Of a stretch of DNA of 45,648 bases, positions 8,201-18,600 are shown in pieces (position 1 is the first letter of the stretch; every line of letters begins with the position of its first letter). Made by a program: the position numbers and the translations under genes. The notes beneath the pieces were generated by a model. That model saw only the letters and a program-made list of their open reading frames with translations, searched no databases and was not told where the DNA came from. Origin of the DNA: a virus; IMG/VR virus record IMGVR_UViG_3300028041_000001, positions 1 to 45,648 of that record. One strand, written 5' to 3'.

Positions 8201-9226
8201 CTAGCGGTTAACCGCTGCTGCGATGGCTTCACGGAGCGTTTTCGGCTCCGCGACGGTCGGCGTGGATGAGCCTTGCGGGGTCGGTTTTACTGCCCTGGGC
8301 GGCGGCAACGCGGCCGTGAATTGCCGGTTGACCTCCGCCAGCGCCCGATCTGCCAGCGCAACCGCTTCCTCCGGCGTGGTGGGCGCCTTGCCCTCCCGCT
8401 GGACGATCGCCCGGCAGGTCGTCTCGACCAGCTCGGCTTTTCTGGCATAGTCGGGATCGGTGGTGCGAATCCTTTGCTCCCATCCCTCCACCGCGGTCGC
8501 CATCGCTTGTGCCGTTGCGGCGCGCTGGCGCGCCGCCTCGGCCTCGCTGTCAGCCGTTTCCCTTGCCTTCAGACGCTCCGATGCGAGCGTGGACGTTGCC
8601 CGGGTGCGGGCAACTTCCTTGGCGGTGTCCTCGTCGATCAGGCCGGCCTCGACCTTGTCGCGCAAGTCCTCAGGAAGCGTCAGGCCGAGCTGTTCCCTCA
8701 GAAAGTTGACCCTTGGCTCAAGCCACTCGAGGGCGGCGGAGAGCTGTTCGGGGTCGCCGCTTTTGAGCTTCGCCATGATGTCGAAGCCATCAGCAACTTC
8801 CTCGCCGGTGAGGCTGTTCGCCTCCATGAAACCGGCGATGTTCCGGTAGCGCTCGGCGTCCGGTCGAAGCTCGTTGCGCTCGGCAACAACCTCCTTCCAG
8901 CGCGGGTGGTTGTGGAACGGGAGTTTGGAATCGTCCTCGGCGTCTTCCTCGGATTTTGCCTTGTCGGCACCCTCCTCGGCTTCGGCCTCCGATTTTCCTT
9001 CCTCGCCCTCAGCGGCGGACGACTCCGCTGGCCCCGGCGCCGGCTCGACGGCCGACTTTACGACCGACAAAAGATCGGCGGGTTGATTAGCGTCCTCATC
9101 CACGGTCGACGACTCCGCGGCATTAGCGTCGCTCGAAGCCTCAGCCTCCGCCGAAGCGGCTGCCTGCTCCTCGATTTCTTCCGCAGGGGGCGAGTCTGCG
9201 GGGGGTGCGCCCGTTGAACGTGTCAT
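8201..9226 (-). CDS. Capsid scaffolding protein
   Basis: A 341-residue, very acidic protein. Residues 1-100 are Ser/Ala/Glu/Asp-rich and disordered; residues about 105-300 are predicted long helices (ERNELRPDAERYRNIAGFME; RLKARETADSEAEAARQRA). The C-terminus is Pro-rich and ends in a short helix (KTLREAIAAAVNR), the usual place for a capsid-binding element. The order portal-scaffold-capsid is the P22-type arrangement, where the scaffold guides procapsid assembly and leaves before packaging. A CGACAGACAG motif lies 16-25 bases upstream of the start. Confidence 0.85.
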   Translation of the reverse strand: MTRSTGAPPADSPPAEEIEEQAAASAEAEASSDANAAESSTVDEDANQPADLLSVVKSAVEPAPGPAESSAAEGEEGKSEAEAEEGADKAKSEEDAEDDSKLPFHNHPRWKEVVAERNELRPDAERYRNIAGFMEANSLTGEEVADGFDIMAKLKSGDPEQLSAALEWLEPRVNFLREQLGLTLPEDLRDKVEAGLIDEDTAKEVARTRATSTLASERLKARETADSEAEAARQRAATAQAMATAVEGWEQRIRTTDPDYARKAELVETTCRAIVQREGKAPTTPEEAVALADRALAEVNRQFTAALPPPRAVKPTPQGSSTPTVAEPKTLREAIAAAVNR

Positions 9227-9263
9227 GGCAGGTGTATGCTACTGTCTGTCGCCAAAATCAACA

Positions 9264-11372
9264 TCATTGTTGCGGCGCCGTGTAGCCCGGCTGCCCCTGA
9301 TCGCGCCGCATGTGCGCCTTCCAGGGGGCGCCGCCCTGATCGCCCTGCAGATTGGGATCGGCGGCAGCGCTGTTCGGCTGCGTCCGCTGGTTCATTGCCG
9401 TGATTGACGGGACGCCATCGGCGATCGCCTCGTCAAGGTCGGTGTCGTCATCAACCAGCCGGATCGCGCGCTCTGCCAGCCACCGCGGCGAAATGCCCGG
9501 CACCTGCATGATGAACGGCGCCACGCGCTCGAATTTGGCCGCGTCGCGCTCGATGTTCGGCCGGCCGGAGCTGCCGCCCTTGACCTCGAGCCACAATTCT
9601 TCGGCGATCTCGGATCGGGTGAGCTTCGGCCACACCGCCCCCGGGCCGGCGATGGTGCGAACCGTCTGCTCGTTCAACTCCTCCAGCAGCACCGTTCCGC
9701 AGGCCCGGAACAGCGCCGTCAGCATGTCATCCAAATCGTCGCCGTCGAGGCCGAGCGTCCCTTGCCGGCTGGCCTCGGCGATGCTGCTCTCCGTCGCCGT
9801 GCCGCCGGAGACGCCGCCCAAATTGGCTTCCTGATTGCCGGTGACGCGCTGCATGTCGGCGAACAGGCTCTCCGTTTCGTACAGGTTCGGGTCGATCCCG
9901 ATTTTCTGTACCGGGCAGAGCAGGTCGGTTGCCGGGCGGCCTTTTTCCAACCCGTTCAGCTCGATCACCTGATGCGCCTGGTAGCTGGTCAGCGCCTTGA
10001 CCTCCTCCTCCTCGAAGGCGCCCTTCGGCGAGACATACAACGGCCGGTTGGCGATGCGGTGCTGGCGCAGCGATTCCTTGGAGCGGTTGAACTCCTTCTG
10101 GATGTGCGTCAGGTTCTCAACGTCGCTGTCGGGGAACAGCCGGCCCTCATCCTCGGCGTCGTTGAAGGTGATCGCGAAGACCGGGAAAAACTGCTCGATG
10201 AAGATATCCGGGGCGCCCGGCTCGCGCAAAAAGTCCGGGTAGCCCTCGCAAACCACGAGCTGCAGACCCGTCCTCTTGTCATAGACATGATAGACCCGGG
10301 CCAGCCCGTCCTGTCCGTTGCTGCAGCGCCGAACGTCGCCGCCTTCGGGGGATCCTGCGACGGTGCGATAGGCGGTGTAGCTCTTGCCGACATCGACGCC
10401 ATAGGTTTCCTTGATGCGGTCGGGCGTCAGCATGATTTCCTCGGCCAGCCACTCACCGCCGACCCATCCCATCAGCTTTTCGGTCGAAATGCTCGGGATG
10501 ATCTTGGTCGATCCGGGGAAGCTGAAAACCAGCCCTTCGCGGACGACCCGCTCGGGCTGGCTGCGAATGGCCTCCATCGCCAGCCGCAATTCCTCCGCCT
10601 CCGCGGAGTCGGGATCGCTTTCACCGTCCTGAATGTCGGCATGCAGCCGGCCGATGACCGCCAGCCGCTCGGCCATGTCGGCAAGCTCGGACGTCTGCCG
10701 CTCGGACAAGTCCATTTCGCGCTGGAAGCCGAGCTTGACATAGCCAACGCCGGTGGTGCGCGCGCGCCGGATGAGTTGCTTCATCTGAGTTTTGAAGCAG
10801 GGTTGGCTTTCGCTCAGGTAATGATGCGTACAGGCCACCAGCGTCTTGCCGATGCGGTCGAGCATCTGCCGGCGCTGCATGCCCTGTTGAACGTCCTGCA
10901 GGAGCTGCTGGGCGGCTTGGGCGGCGGCGAGGATGCTGGCCGTCTCCTGCGGCGCTGCCTCGATCGCGGCTGGATCGGCCGCAAGCTCGGCGGCCATCGC
11001 CACAGTCTGCTGAGCCTCGAGCAGGGATTCCGCCTTGCCGTCCCAAATGGTGAAATCGAGCTTCGGCTTGCGCTTGTAGATGACGGTCGGGTTGCGGGCA
11101 TAAAGCGATGCAACGGTCATCTTCAGGACGCGCTGGACAAGGTTGACCTTGAACCTTTCGTCGTCGTCCTTCTGCCCCGGCCACTGCTTGCCGCCGGCGA
11201 ACTTCATGTTCCGCCGCATGCGCTTGAAGTCCGGCTCCCAATGCTTCCGCGCCTGGGCGATGTCGTCCAGCCACCTTTTGACCAGCGCCGCGCGGGCCTG
11301 GGGCGGCTCGGGGGCGTCCCGCTCCATCAGCTTGCTGTCGGGGGCTTCGGCCGCGGTGTCGATCTCGTCCAT
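9264..11372 (-). CDS. Portal protein (P22-type)
   Basis: A 702-residue protein, close to P22 portal size (725). The N-terminus has WLDDIAQARKHWEPDFKRM and NVLRFAGGKQW-like residues (KFAGGKQWPGQ) followed by NLVQRVLKMTVASLYARNP, the usual start of the portal wing and stem. The C-terminal half has a Gly/Thr-rich loop (NLGGVSGGTATESSIAEASRQ) as in other portals. The C-terminal 50 residues are polar and Gln-rich. It forms the 12-subunit DNA entry vertex and the docking site for the terminase encoded just upstream. The ATG at 11372 follows the terL stop by 2 bases. Confidence 0.88.
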   Translation of the reverse strand: MDEIDTAAEAPDSKLMERDAPEPPQARAALVKRWLDDIAQARKHWEPDFKRMRRNMKFAGGKQWPGQKDDDERFKVNLVQRVLKMTVASLYARNPTVIYKRKPKLDFTIWDGKAESLLEAQQTVAMAAELAADPAAIEAAPQETASILAAAQAAQQLLQDVQQGMQRRQMLDRIGKTLVACTHHYLSESQPCFKTQMKQLIRRARTTGVGYVKLGFQREMDLSERQTSELADMAERLAVIGRLHADIQDGESDPDSAEAEELRLAMEAIRSQPERVVREGLVFSFPGSTKIIPSISTEKLMGWVGGEWLAEEIMLTPDRIKETYGVDVGKSYTAYRTVAGSPEGGDVRRCSNGQDGLARVYHVYDKRTGLQLVVCEGYPDFLREPGAPDIFIEQFFPVFAITFNDAEDEGRLFPDSDVENLTHIQKEFNRSKESLRQHRIANRPLYVSPKGAFEEEEVKALTSYQAHQVIELNGLEKGRPATDLLCPVQKIGIDPNLYETESLFADMQRVTGNQEANLGGVSGGTATESSIAEASRQGTLGLDGDDLDDMLTALFRACGTVLLEELNEQTVRTIAGPGAVWPKLTRSEIAEELWLEVKGGSSGRPNIERDAAKFERVAPFIMQVPGISPRWLAERAIRLVDDDTDLDEAIADGVPSITAMNQRTQPNSAAADPNLQGDQGGAPWKAHMRRDQGQPGYTAPQQ

Positions 11373-11374
11373 AG

Positions 11375-12970
11375 TTACATCCCCGCTAGATTGAGTTTCA
11401 GTCGTTCGTGACGCTCCCGGGCAGCGGAAGCCTGCTTAACCCAGCCCATCGTGCCGACCCTCGGCCCGGTTGGGCGATCCTGCTGGACTGGCGCCCGCAG
11501 CAGCTTGTCGAGGCCAAGGCCGATGTGTGCCAGCGCGTCCACAAAGTCGTCGTGCCGGCCGCCGGGGAATTTCAGGCACTCCTGGCGGGCGTCTTCCGTC
11601 CACGCCATCCCTGCCGGGAACTTGACCATGCCCATCGCCGCGCGGCCGGCGATCGGCTGGGCGCGCTGCTGCTTGTCCGCCGCCGGCGTCTGCTCGCGGA
11701 TGGTGATGTAGACCTTTTCCTCCCGCATGCGCTTGTTGAGGAACGGGCCGATCGACTTGCTGATATGGCCGCCCTCCGCCCACCAGCAAAGCGGCTTCCA
11801 CCGCTTCATCAGGGCGATCATGGCTTCAACCACTTCGTCGGACTTGGCGCGCTTCCACCAGCAATCGACGAGCCAGATATTGTCGTCCTCGTCGATGCCG
11901 ACGATCAAAAGGCAGGTGCGGTCGTTGGTCTGCTTGGTGCTGACGGCGTGATCGCTGGCAGCGTAATAACGCAGGTTCCGCGGGCGCTGCTCGATCGAAT
12001 AGGTCGGCAGCATTTCCGAGCGGAAAAAGTCGCCGTCCTGCGGTGTCGGCCGCTGCTGATAGAGAGCCGAGAAGCCGACCGGGTTGCGGCGGCGGAAATT
12101 CTCGAGATATTCGATGCCGAAACGGCTGGGCCACAACGCCTCGCCGGGCTTGCGGCCGAGAATGTCGTCATCCTCGGCGATCGCCGGGATGTTGATGATC
12201 TTCCACTGGGCTGCTTCCTCGGCGTTGTAATGCGGGTTCGCCGGATCGGTCAGGCGCCCGACCAAGTCATCTTCGTGCCAGCGGGTCATAATGATGATGA
12301 TGGCGCCGGTGTCGCTCATCAGGCGGGTCGACATCGTATCGTTGAACCAATCCCACAATTCCTGCCGGATGGTCGCGCTCTGAGCTTCGGCGCGATCCTT
12401 CAGGGGGTCGTCGATGATGAGATAATCGGCGCCGCGGCCGGTCGACGAGCCACCTCGCCCGACGAACGCCAGCATCCCGCCCTGCTCCGTCTTCAGGCGG
12501 TCGGCAGCGGCCGAGCCTTTGGCGAGCGACGTCCCGGGGAAGACCTGCCTGTATTGATCGGACTGGATGATGCCGCGAACGTCGCGGCCATAGTCCTCGG
12601 CGAACGGCTGGTTGTAGGTGGCAAAGATGACATGCCGGTACGGATCGCGGCCGACAAGCCATGCCGGGAAGCGGCGGCTGGTCAGCTCGGACTTCCCATG
12701 CCGGGGCGGGAAGGTGACGATCAGCCGGAGGATGCTGCCCTTTTCGACCTCCTCGAGAGCCGCCGCCAGCGCCCTGTGGAAATATTGCGCGTCATAGCGG
12801 CTTTTGCCGGCGTCCTCGGGGTCTTCGACGCTTGGCATGGTGAACTCGGTGAACTCGATCAGGCTGTTCTTGGCGCGCTTCGCCTTCAGGACGCGGGTTG
12901 CGGCCGCGAGCTGGCGGGCCGCCTGGGCGGCGGCACGTTCCTCGGGGGTCTTGGGCGTCGCGCGCGCCAT
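11375..12970 (-). CDS. terL: Terminase large subunit
   Basis: A 531-residue packaging motor ATPase and nuclease. Residues 87-94 carry the Walker A variant PPRHGKSE; YLIIDDPLKD is the Walker B region; MTRWHEDDLVGRL is the typical coupling motif; the C-terminal RNase H-like nuclease has YAASDHAVS and GRHDDFVDALAHIG acidic clusters. The start at 12970 overlaps the stop of the 77-residue gene (ATGA). It should cut concatemers and drive DNA through the portal encoded next. The small subunit lies 6.3 kb away, beyond the fibre genes, which is unusual. Confidence 0.95.
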   Translation of the reverse strand: MARATPKTPEERAAAQAARQLAAATRVLKAKRAKNSLIEFTEFTMPSVEDPEDAGKSRYDAQYFHRALAAALEEVEKGSILRLIVTFPPRHGKSELTSRRFPAWLVGRDPYRHVIFATYNQPFAEDYGRDVRGIIQSDQYRQVFPGTSLAKGSAAADRLKTEQGGMLAFVGRGGSSTGRGADYLIIDDPLKDRAEAQSATIRQELWDWFNDTMSTRLMSDTGAIIIIMTRWHEDDLVGRLTDPANPHYNAEEAAQWKIINIPAIAEDDDILGRKPGEALWPSRFGIEYLENFRRRNPVGFSALYQQRPTPQDGDFFRSEMLPTYSIEQRPRNLRYYAASDHAVSTKQTNDRTCLLIVGIDEDDNIWLVDCWWKRAKSDEVVEAMIALMKRWKPLCWWAEGGHISKSIGPFLNKRMREEKVYITIREQTPAADKQQRAQPIAGRAAMGMVKFPAGMAWTEDARQECLKFPGGRHDDFVDALAHIGLGLDKLLRAPVQQDRPTGPRVGTMGWVKQASAARERHERLKLNLAGM

Positions 12971-13203
12971 CAGCCGTCCTTTGCCAATCCAAGGCCGGCT
13001 TTGATGAACAGGTAGAGGGCGCCGATTGCGATGACGAAGCTCGACAGCCATTTGACGAAGCGGACGACGTTTCCGGCCGCGTTCCACGCCTGGACAAGCT
13101 CGGTTGAAGACTTGTTCAGCGCCCGCACTTCTTCGCGGAGCTGGTCGACCTCGGCCTTCAGAACGTGGAGGGTAATGATGTCCTCGATTTGACGCTCACT
13201 CAT
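12970..13203 (-). CDS. Small coiled-coil protein with C-terminal membrane segment
   Basis: A 77-residue protein: a heptad-like helix (LKAEVDQLREEVRALNKSS), then a hydrophobic segment (WLSSFVIAIGALYLFIKAG) near the C-terminus. This layout resembles XhlA-type holin-associated and other phage membrane proteins. It lies between the fibre genes and terL, overlapping both neighbours by ATGA, away from the main lysis genes. A role in lysis or in anchoring at the membrane is possible but not shown. Confidence 0.7.
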   Translation of the reverse strand: MSERQIEDIITLHVLKAEVDQLREEVRALNKSSTELVQAWNAAGNVVRFVKWLSSFVIAIGALYLFIKAGLGLAKDG

Positions 13204-13580
13204 TGCTCAATTCCCCCCGGCGGTGTCCGGTCGACATAAAACACTTCGACATCGGCAAAGGCGGACTCGGCGCCGCTGGTGACGGTCACACGAACGGCCG
13301 CGCTGGCTGATTGGCGCTCGCCGACAACGCCGAAATCGAAGCCGGTGCTGGCGTCGCTCGGATTGAGGATGGTGAGCGGATAGACAGGATCGCTCCTGAT
13401 GACTGCCCAGGAATAGGCATAGCCCCCGCTGCCGCCGGCGGCGATCGCGGTGACGGGCGGAACATAGCCGCCATTGGTGCCACCGCCCGAAGCATGAGGC
13501 GGATCGACGGTGACGGTGAGGGCGCTTCCGCCGGCTCCGCCGGCAGCGGCCATCAGGGCCGCGGAAAGGATGCCGCTCAT
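13200..13580 (-). CDS. Hypothetical virion-module protein, Ig/PKD-like
   Basis: A 126-residue protein with a small Ala/Gly-rich N-terminus, then a beta pattern (GGSGGYAYSWAVIRSDPVYPL ... GVVGERQSASAAVRVTVTSG) resembling PKD or Ig-like domains of surface proteins. It starts at 13580 with an ATGA overlap to the receptor-binding protein upstream. Possibly a tail-tip accessory or fibre chaperone; position is the only evidence for a virion role. Confidence 0.6.
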   Translation of the reverse strand: MSGILSAALMAAAGGAGGSALTVTVDPPHASGGGTNGGYVPPVTAIAAGGSGGYAYSWAVIRSDPVYPLTILNPSDASTGFDFGVVGERQSASAAVRVTVTSGAESAFADVEVFYVDRTPPGGIEQ

Positions 13581-14881
13581 CAGGATACCCCCGGGCCGGA
13601 AACGAAGACGCGCCCCGTCTTCACCCATTTGAGGAAGGCCATGCCGCCGGCGCCGATCGTCCGGTTGCCGGTCGTCGCGGTTCCCGCCAGCCGCAAGGTG
13701 ACGCCGCTGCCCTGGGCGAGGGTGATGGAGCTGGCGCCGTCATTGATGACCACAACCGAGCTGTCGGCCGGGAGCTGGGGGACGGTGATCGTCTGCCCCG
13801 CCACGTTCTCGCTGTAGATTGACTTGCCGACGTCGGCGGCGGCGATGGTGTAGGCCGCGTCCTGCTGATTTTGCGGGATGCCAAGATAGCCGAGTGCCGA
13901 ACCGTTTTGCGTCAGCGGCTTCAGCGCGTCGATGCCGTCCGCAGTCACCTTGGCGACGACGACGCCGCCGGCGACAATGTAGACGTCCTTGCCGCGCAGC
14001 CGCAGGTCTTGCCACTGATTAGCGGTGAAATCGTAGCTGTCGACATAGCCGATGTTGGCCGCGTAGCGCAGGAAGGCGCCCGCGCCGCTCGCGGGAGCGT
14101 CGCCGGCAATCGCCCGGATGGCCCCGGGGACATCCATTCCGCCGGTCGAGAGGAAAGTGACCCGGACGGTCGCGCCCTGCCGCAAGCGGAGGCTTGCGCT
14201 GTTCGATGCCTGCTCGAGCGCCCAGGTCGCGTTAACGCCGATGATCTGATAGCCGACCGCGCCCTGGTTGGCGGTCGTCCGCTCGACCTTGGCATGGACG
14301 TCGCCGGCCGCTGCTTTTGCGTGAAACAGGCTGCCCGGCGGCGCCGTTCCCGCCGCGATGCCGCCTTGGCCGCGGATCGCGCCGGCAAGGTCGAGGCCGG
14401 TGAAGCCGATATGTTCCGCCTGGACGGCGGCGGCAGCGAGCTTCGCGGCCGTGACAGAGCCATCGGCCGGTTCGGTGCCGCCGTCATCGAACAGCAGCAG
14501 CCAGCGCCCGGCCGCAAGGGCGGCCTCGAAATCGTCGGAGCCGTGCGCGGCGGCGCAAACATAGGTCGCCGTGCCGTGCGAAACCACATCGGACACCGCA
14601 TAGGCGGTCGCCGTTTCCCAAGGCCCGCGCGGCGTCCAGTTGGAACCGGCGCCGAGCGTTGCGATCGCTGCCGGGGATAGCGCGTCAAGGGTGACGATCG
14701 CGTTCTTCAGTGCGCCGTCGTCGCGCTGCAGCTTGGCGAGATTGCCGAGGGCGCCCTTCAGCGTCTCGACAAGCGCGTTAAACTCCGCATCGAGCGCAGG
14801 GCCGGGGGGCGGCTGCGACGGGCTGGCGGCTTCATGCTCGGTGAAGCTGAAGGTGCGCGCATAAGGTGTCGGCTGAGGCAT
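13580..14881 (-). CDS. Receptor-binding/tail fibre protein 2 (shared anchor)
   Basis: A 433-residue protein. The first 70 residues (MPQPTPYARTFSFT ... PGPALDAEFNALVETLKGAL) closely match the start of the 1,100-residue spike at 15637-18939, indicating a shared virion-anchoring domain. Residues about 85-130 (PWETATAYAVSDVVSHGTAT ... GRWLLL) resemble carbohydrate-binding module family 5/12 repeats. The rest is beta-rich and ends in a compact domain (RTIGAGGMAFLKWVKTGRVF) of a type common in phage fibre tips. The start at 14881 is preceded by GGGAG. Likely a host-recognition protein. Confidence 0.78.
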   Translation of the reverse strand: MPQPTPYARTFSFTEHEAASPSQPPPGPALDAEFNALVETLKGALGNLAKLQRDDGALKNAIVTLDALSPAAIATLGAGSNWTPRGPWETATAYAVSDVVSHGTATYVCAAAHGSDDFEAALAAGRWLLLFDDGGTEPADGSVTAAKLAAAAVQAEHIGFTGLDLAGAIRGQGGIAAGTAPPGSLFHAKAAAGDVHAKVERTTANQGAVGYQIIGVNATWALEQASNSASLRLRQGATVRVTFLSTGGMDVPGAIRAIAGDAPASGAGAFLRYAANIGYVDSYDFTANQWQDLRLRGKDVYIVAGGVVVAKVTADGIDALKPLTQNGSALGYLGIPQNQQDAAYTIAAADVGKSIYSENVAGQTITVPQLPADSSVVVINDGASSITLAQGSGVTLRLAGTATTGNRTIGAGGMAFLKWVKTGRVFVSGPGVS

Positions 14882-14894
14882 TATGCAGACTCCC

Positions 14895-15635
14895 TCACGG
14901 CGTCCATTCAAGAACAATCAGGCCCGGGCGGCCGGCTCCGCCTGCATTGCCCGTCGAGCGGCCGCCGCCGCCGCCAGCGCCGTAGTTTCCACCCGCACCG
15001 CCGACGCCGTTATTGGTGCGCCCGCCACCGCCGCCGCCTGGGCCGGCCTGGATGCTGTCGCTGGTTTGCGTCCACAGGGTTCCTGCACCGCCGGCCTGCC
15101 CTTGGGTGCCGCCGCCAGCGCCGCCGCCGTTTCCGGTGCCACCGTTGCCGGCCCCTCCACTGGTGCCGCTGGCGTTGCCCGCGCCGATTGGCCCAGCGGC
15201 GCCGCCGCCGCCGCCGGAGGTTGAACCGCCCGACGCGCCGCTCCCGCCGCTGCGAACCAAATCACCGATGCAGCTAGAGTCCGACGCCCCCGCGGTGCCG
15301 GTCGCTGACGCTGCCGAAACCGTGCTGCTTGACACGCACCATGTCGCGCCGGAATTGCCGCCGCCGATAGCGACTTGGCAGTTTGCGGTCGCGCCGGGAG
15401 TGAGGGAGACGTTGTTCTTGCTGGCATAGGCTCCTGCGCCGCCACCCGCAGCGCCGGTGTTGGACGACGGGCCGGTGCCGCCGTTGGCGCCGCCGCCGAT
15501 GCAGTGGATTTTGTTGTTGGCGCTGTTCCAATCAGCAGGCACCGTGAAGGTGCTGCCGCTGGTGATGAGCATGAACTTGGTCACGCCTCCGGCGGGGGGT
15601 GGTTGGCGCCGGCGCATAATGGCGATCGGCTTCAC
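14895..15635 (-). CDS. Glycine-rich tail fibre/receptor-binding tip
   Basis: A 246-residue protein, largely poly-Gly/Ser/Ala with short runs such as GGGGGAAGPIGAGNASG, and a conserved-looking N-terminal strand (FMLITSGSTFTVPADWNSAN). Such Gly-rich domains occur in phage tail tips and adhesins and may fold as stacked polyglycine helices. The GTG at 15635 is chosen because AGGAGG sits six bases upstream and it follows the spike stop by one base. Four Cys residues (CIGGG, CQVAIGG, CVSS, CIGD) are notable. Confidence 0.75.
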   Translation of the reverse strand: MKPIAIMRRRQPPPAGGVTKFMLITSGSTFTVPADWNSANNKIHCIGGGANGGTGPSSNTGAAGGGAGAYASKNNVSLTPGATANCQVAIGGGNSGATWCVSSSTVSAASATGTAGASDSSCIGDLVRSGGSGASGGSTSGGGGGAAGPIGAGNASGTSGGAGNGGTGNGGGAGGGTQGQAGGAGTLWTQTSDSIQAGPGGGGGGRTNNGVGGAGGNYGAGGGGGRSTGNAGGAGRPGLIVLEWTP

Positions 15636-15636
15636 C

Positions 15637-18600
15637 TTACGCCTCCTGCGCCACGGAAACGACATCCCATTTGGTTTCGGCTGCGTTAAAAATCATGCCG
15701 AGGTAGAGCGTCTTGCCGGCCACTGTCGTCGTCGGCAGAGTGACGCCGAGCGCGCGATATTGATTGCCGTAGCTGATTGTGCGCGCCGTACCATTGTCCT
15801 TGATGCGGACGACGATGCCCCAACCGTCGACCGCCGTTCCGGTCGGGTTGGCGAGGGTGAGGTTCGCCGCCTGGGCGGTGATGTTCACCTGGTCATTGGC
15901 GAAGGTCGGGGTGACGGTCGCCGCCGATGTGACGCTCTGGATTTGCGGAGTTGCCGCCGCTTTCCCGGCAAGCAGCGCGTCGACCTCGCTATCGGTGTAA
16001 TAGCGCTCGTCATGGTTATGGGCGGCGCCGGCAAAATCCGAGCTGTCGGCAGTCGCCGCCGTGCCGAGGCCAAGCGTTGCCCGGCCGGCCGCCGCGTCGG
16101 CGTCGTCGATCAGCGAGCGGCCGAAGGCCGAGAGAACGGCCGGGTCGATCGCCATGCCCGTTGCGCCGCCGCTGACGATAATATCGCCATAGTCGCCGTC
16201 TTCCAGGCCGCCCCCTCCGCCGCCGCCGAGCGGGATGTTGCTGCCGTTGATGATGAGCCGGCCGGTGAAGGCGGCGATCGTCAAGTTGGGAAAATCGGCA
16301 AGGTCGGCCTCGGCGCCGCTGAACTCGGTCTTGCCCATAAACAGCGCATTGTCGCTGGTCGGGTGAGCGGTCGTCGTCAGGTGCGCCCGGGTGTTGACGA
16401 ACAGGCACTTGCCGGCCGTCGACGGCATTTTCATGCCGTGCTGGTAATCGAAAACGCAGGTGTCGAGGATCGTCCCGTCACCGCCGATCGCGCCGAACTC
16501 GTGGCCGAGCGGCTTATAGACGTCGCCGCTCTCGTGATAGGTCGGATCGTCGGAGAATTTGCAGCGCACGAAGCGGGTTGCCGCGCCTTCCTCGGCCTCG
16601 CCCGGGTTGGTCGGGTGAACGAAGCGGTCATGGAACTTGGCGCGGAAGGCGCCGATAATCAGGGCGTCCTGAAAGACGCAGTCGGGCTTGTCGATCTCGA
16701 GCGCCCAATTCGTAGTGCCGATGATCCGTCCGCCGATCCACTTGACGCCGCGCACCTGGCCGGTTTCGACGCCAAGGCCCGGGCCATCATTGTTGACCGC
16801 CTCGCACTCGAGGAAGGTGATATGGTCGGCATCGCCCCACGAGCCTTCAAGATTGTCCGGCTCGACATCGACGCCGGCGGCGGGGAGGGTGACGAGCGCG
16901 CCCTTGCCGGTATCGTTGAACCGGCACAGATGGGCGAGGAACAGCCGGGCGCCGACCAGCGACAAGCCCTGGCGGGCATTGCCGCGGCAGGTGACGTTCT
17001 GCAGCAGGATCGGCAGCGCCGGCGTGTCCTTGTAGGGATAGAGCTGGCGGATGTTGAGGCCATCGAACGCGCAGTCATCGAAATTGCAGTTGGTGATCTG
17101 CAGCGGGCTTTCGCAATCGTAGACGCGGGCGCCGTCGCAGGCGATCTGGCGGCCGTCCGCTCCCCAAAGGCCGCCGATGATGAGGTTGGCAAGGTTGCCG
17201 TCGACGTTGACGCCGTCGATCGCGATTCGGCCCTTGCAGCGGTCGAAGAAGACCGCGCCCTCGAAAGGAGTCGACTTGTTGCCCTCGATGCCGCCGGTGT
17301 CGGCGGTCGCATCGCCGGTGTTGTGGTCGAAGCCGCCGTAGCGCAGCCCGGCCGCGCATTTGAGCGTCGCGCCGTTGCCGTACACAGCGACATCGCCGGC
17401 GCAGCGGCGGAAGTAGATGACCTTCTCGGGGGCATGCGCCCATTGCGGCGAGGCGCCGAGCGTCTGGACGCCGATGATATAGGTTCGGGCCGGTTCCAGG
17501 TGAAGCGAGCCGCCGCCCCAGGCGGTAATCAGCGCCGATGCCCGCCGAAGCGCAGCGGTGTCGTTGGTGACGCCGTCGCCCTTCGCCCCGAACCATGAGG
17601 CGCTGATGGCTCCCGGCTCGCTCAGTTGCCGGACGAAGGCGCCGGTGATCGCCTTGGGATCCTCGTCGGAGGGAATATAAACCCGGCGGTCAGGATCGGC
17701 GGCGGCAAAGCCGGTGCCGGCGTTCTCGTCGTCGACGATTTTCAGCCGGGCCTGGGCGCCGACCGGGTTGATGAGCGCGTGGAAATATTGCGTGCCGCTG
17801 ACCGCCGGGCCGAACGTGTAGACGAGCGTGGCGCCATCCATGCTCGGCGCCGAAATGTTCTCATAAACCTTGAGAACGCTGCCGCCTTCCTCACGCTGGA
17901 ACAGCAGCCAGCTCGCCGAGGTCGAAATGTCGAAGGTGCCGGGGTTGGCGCCGTTCTGATAAACGTAGACCGTCCCGCCGCTGTAGATGATGCTGAAATC
18001 GACGCTGTCATAGCCGCTCGGAGCAGCCGGCGAAGCGTCGAAGCCGAACTGCATGAACTCGCCCGAGACGTTGCGGACGGCAACGGTGAAAGCGCCCGCC
18101 AAGCCGTCCTGGCCGCGAGCGACCGGCTGATAGGAAGCGGTGCCGGCGTCCTTGGTGACGAGAACCGTGCCGTCATCGGCGATGGCGCCGATCGAGCCGT
18201 AATCGTTCGGAGCCGCATATTCGACGACCGCAACCGCGCCGTCATAATGGTTGACCGCCTCCCACTGGAAAACGCCGCCGTCCGGCAGCCCGAACGCGCC
18301 CGGCGTCGCAGCCGGAAGCGAAGCGATGTCCGCCGGCGTTTCCTTGAGCGCAAAATCGCCGCCCGGCTGAATGTCCAGCACAGCTCGAGCCGTCGCCGCG
18401 TCCGATGCCGAAGCCAGCGATCGGCCGAAAGTGGAAAGAACCTCGGGCCGGATCAGCAGCTCGCCAAGCGCTGCCTCGATGTCGCCATAGCTGCCGTCCG
18501 CAAGCGGGTCGCCCTGGTCGCCCTTGTCCCCTTTGTCGCCTTTGTCGCCCGGCGCTCCCGGTGAGCCGTCATTCCCCGGATCGCCCTTGTCCCCCTTGTC

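Noticed and set aside
8273-11411. Long plus-strand frames opposite portal and scaffold genes
   Set aside because: Antisense shadows of well-supported virion genes.
15457-17598. 713-residue plus-strand open frame
   Set aside because: Antisense to the tailspike; composition (repetitive Ala/Val/Arg/Asp) is that of a shadow frame in GC-rich DNA.
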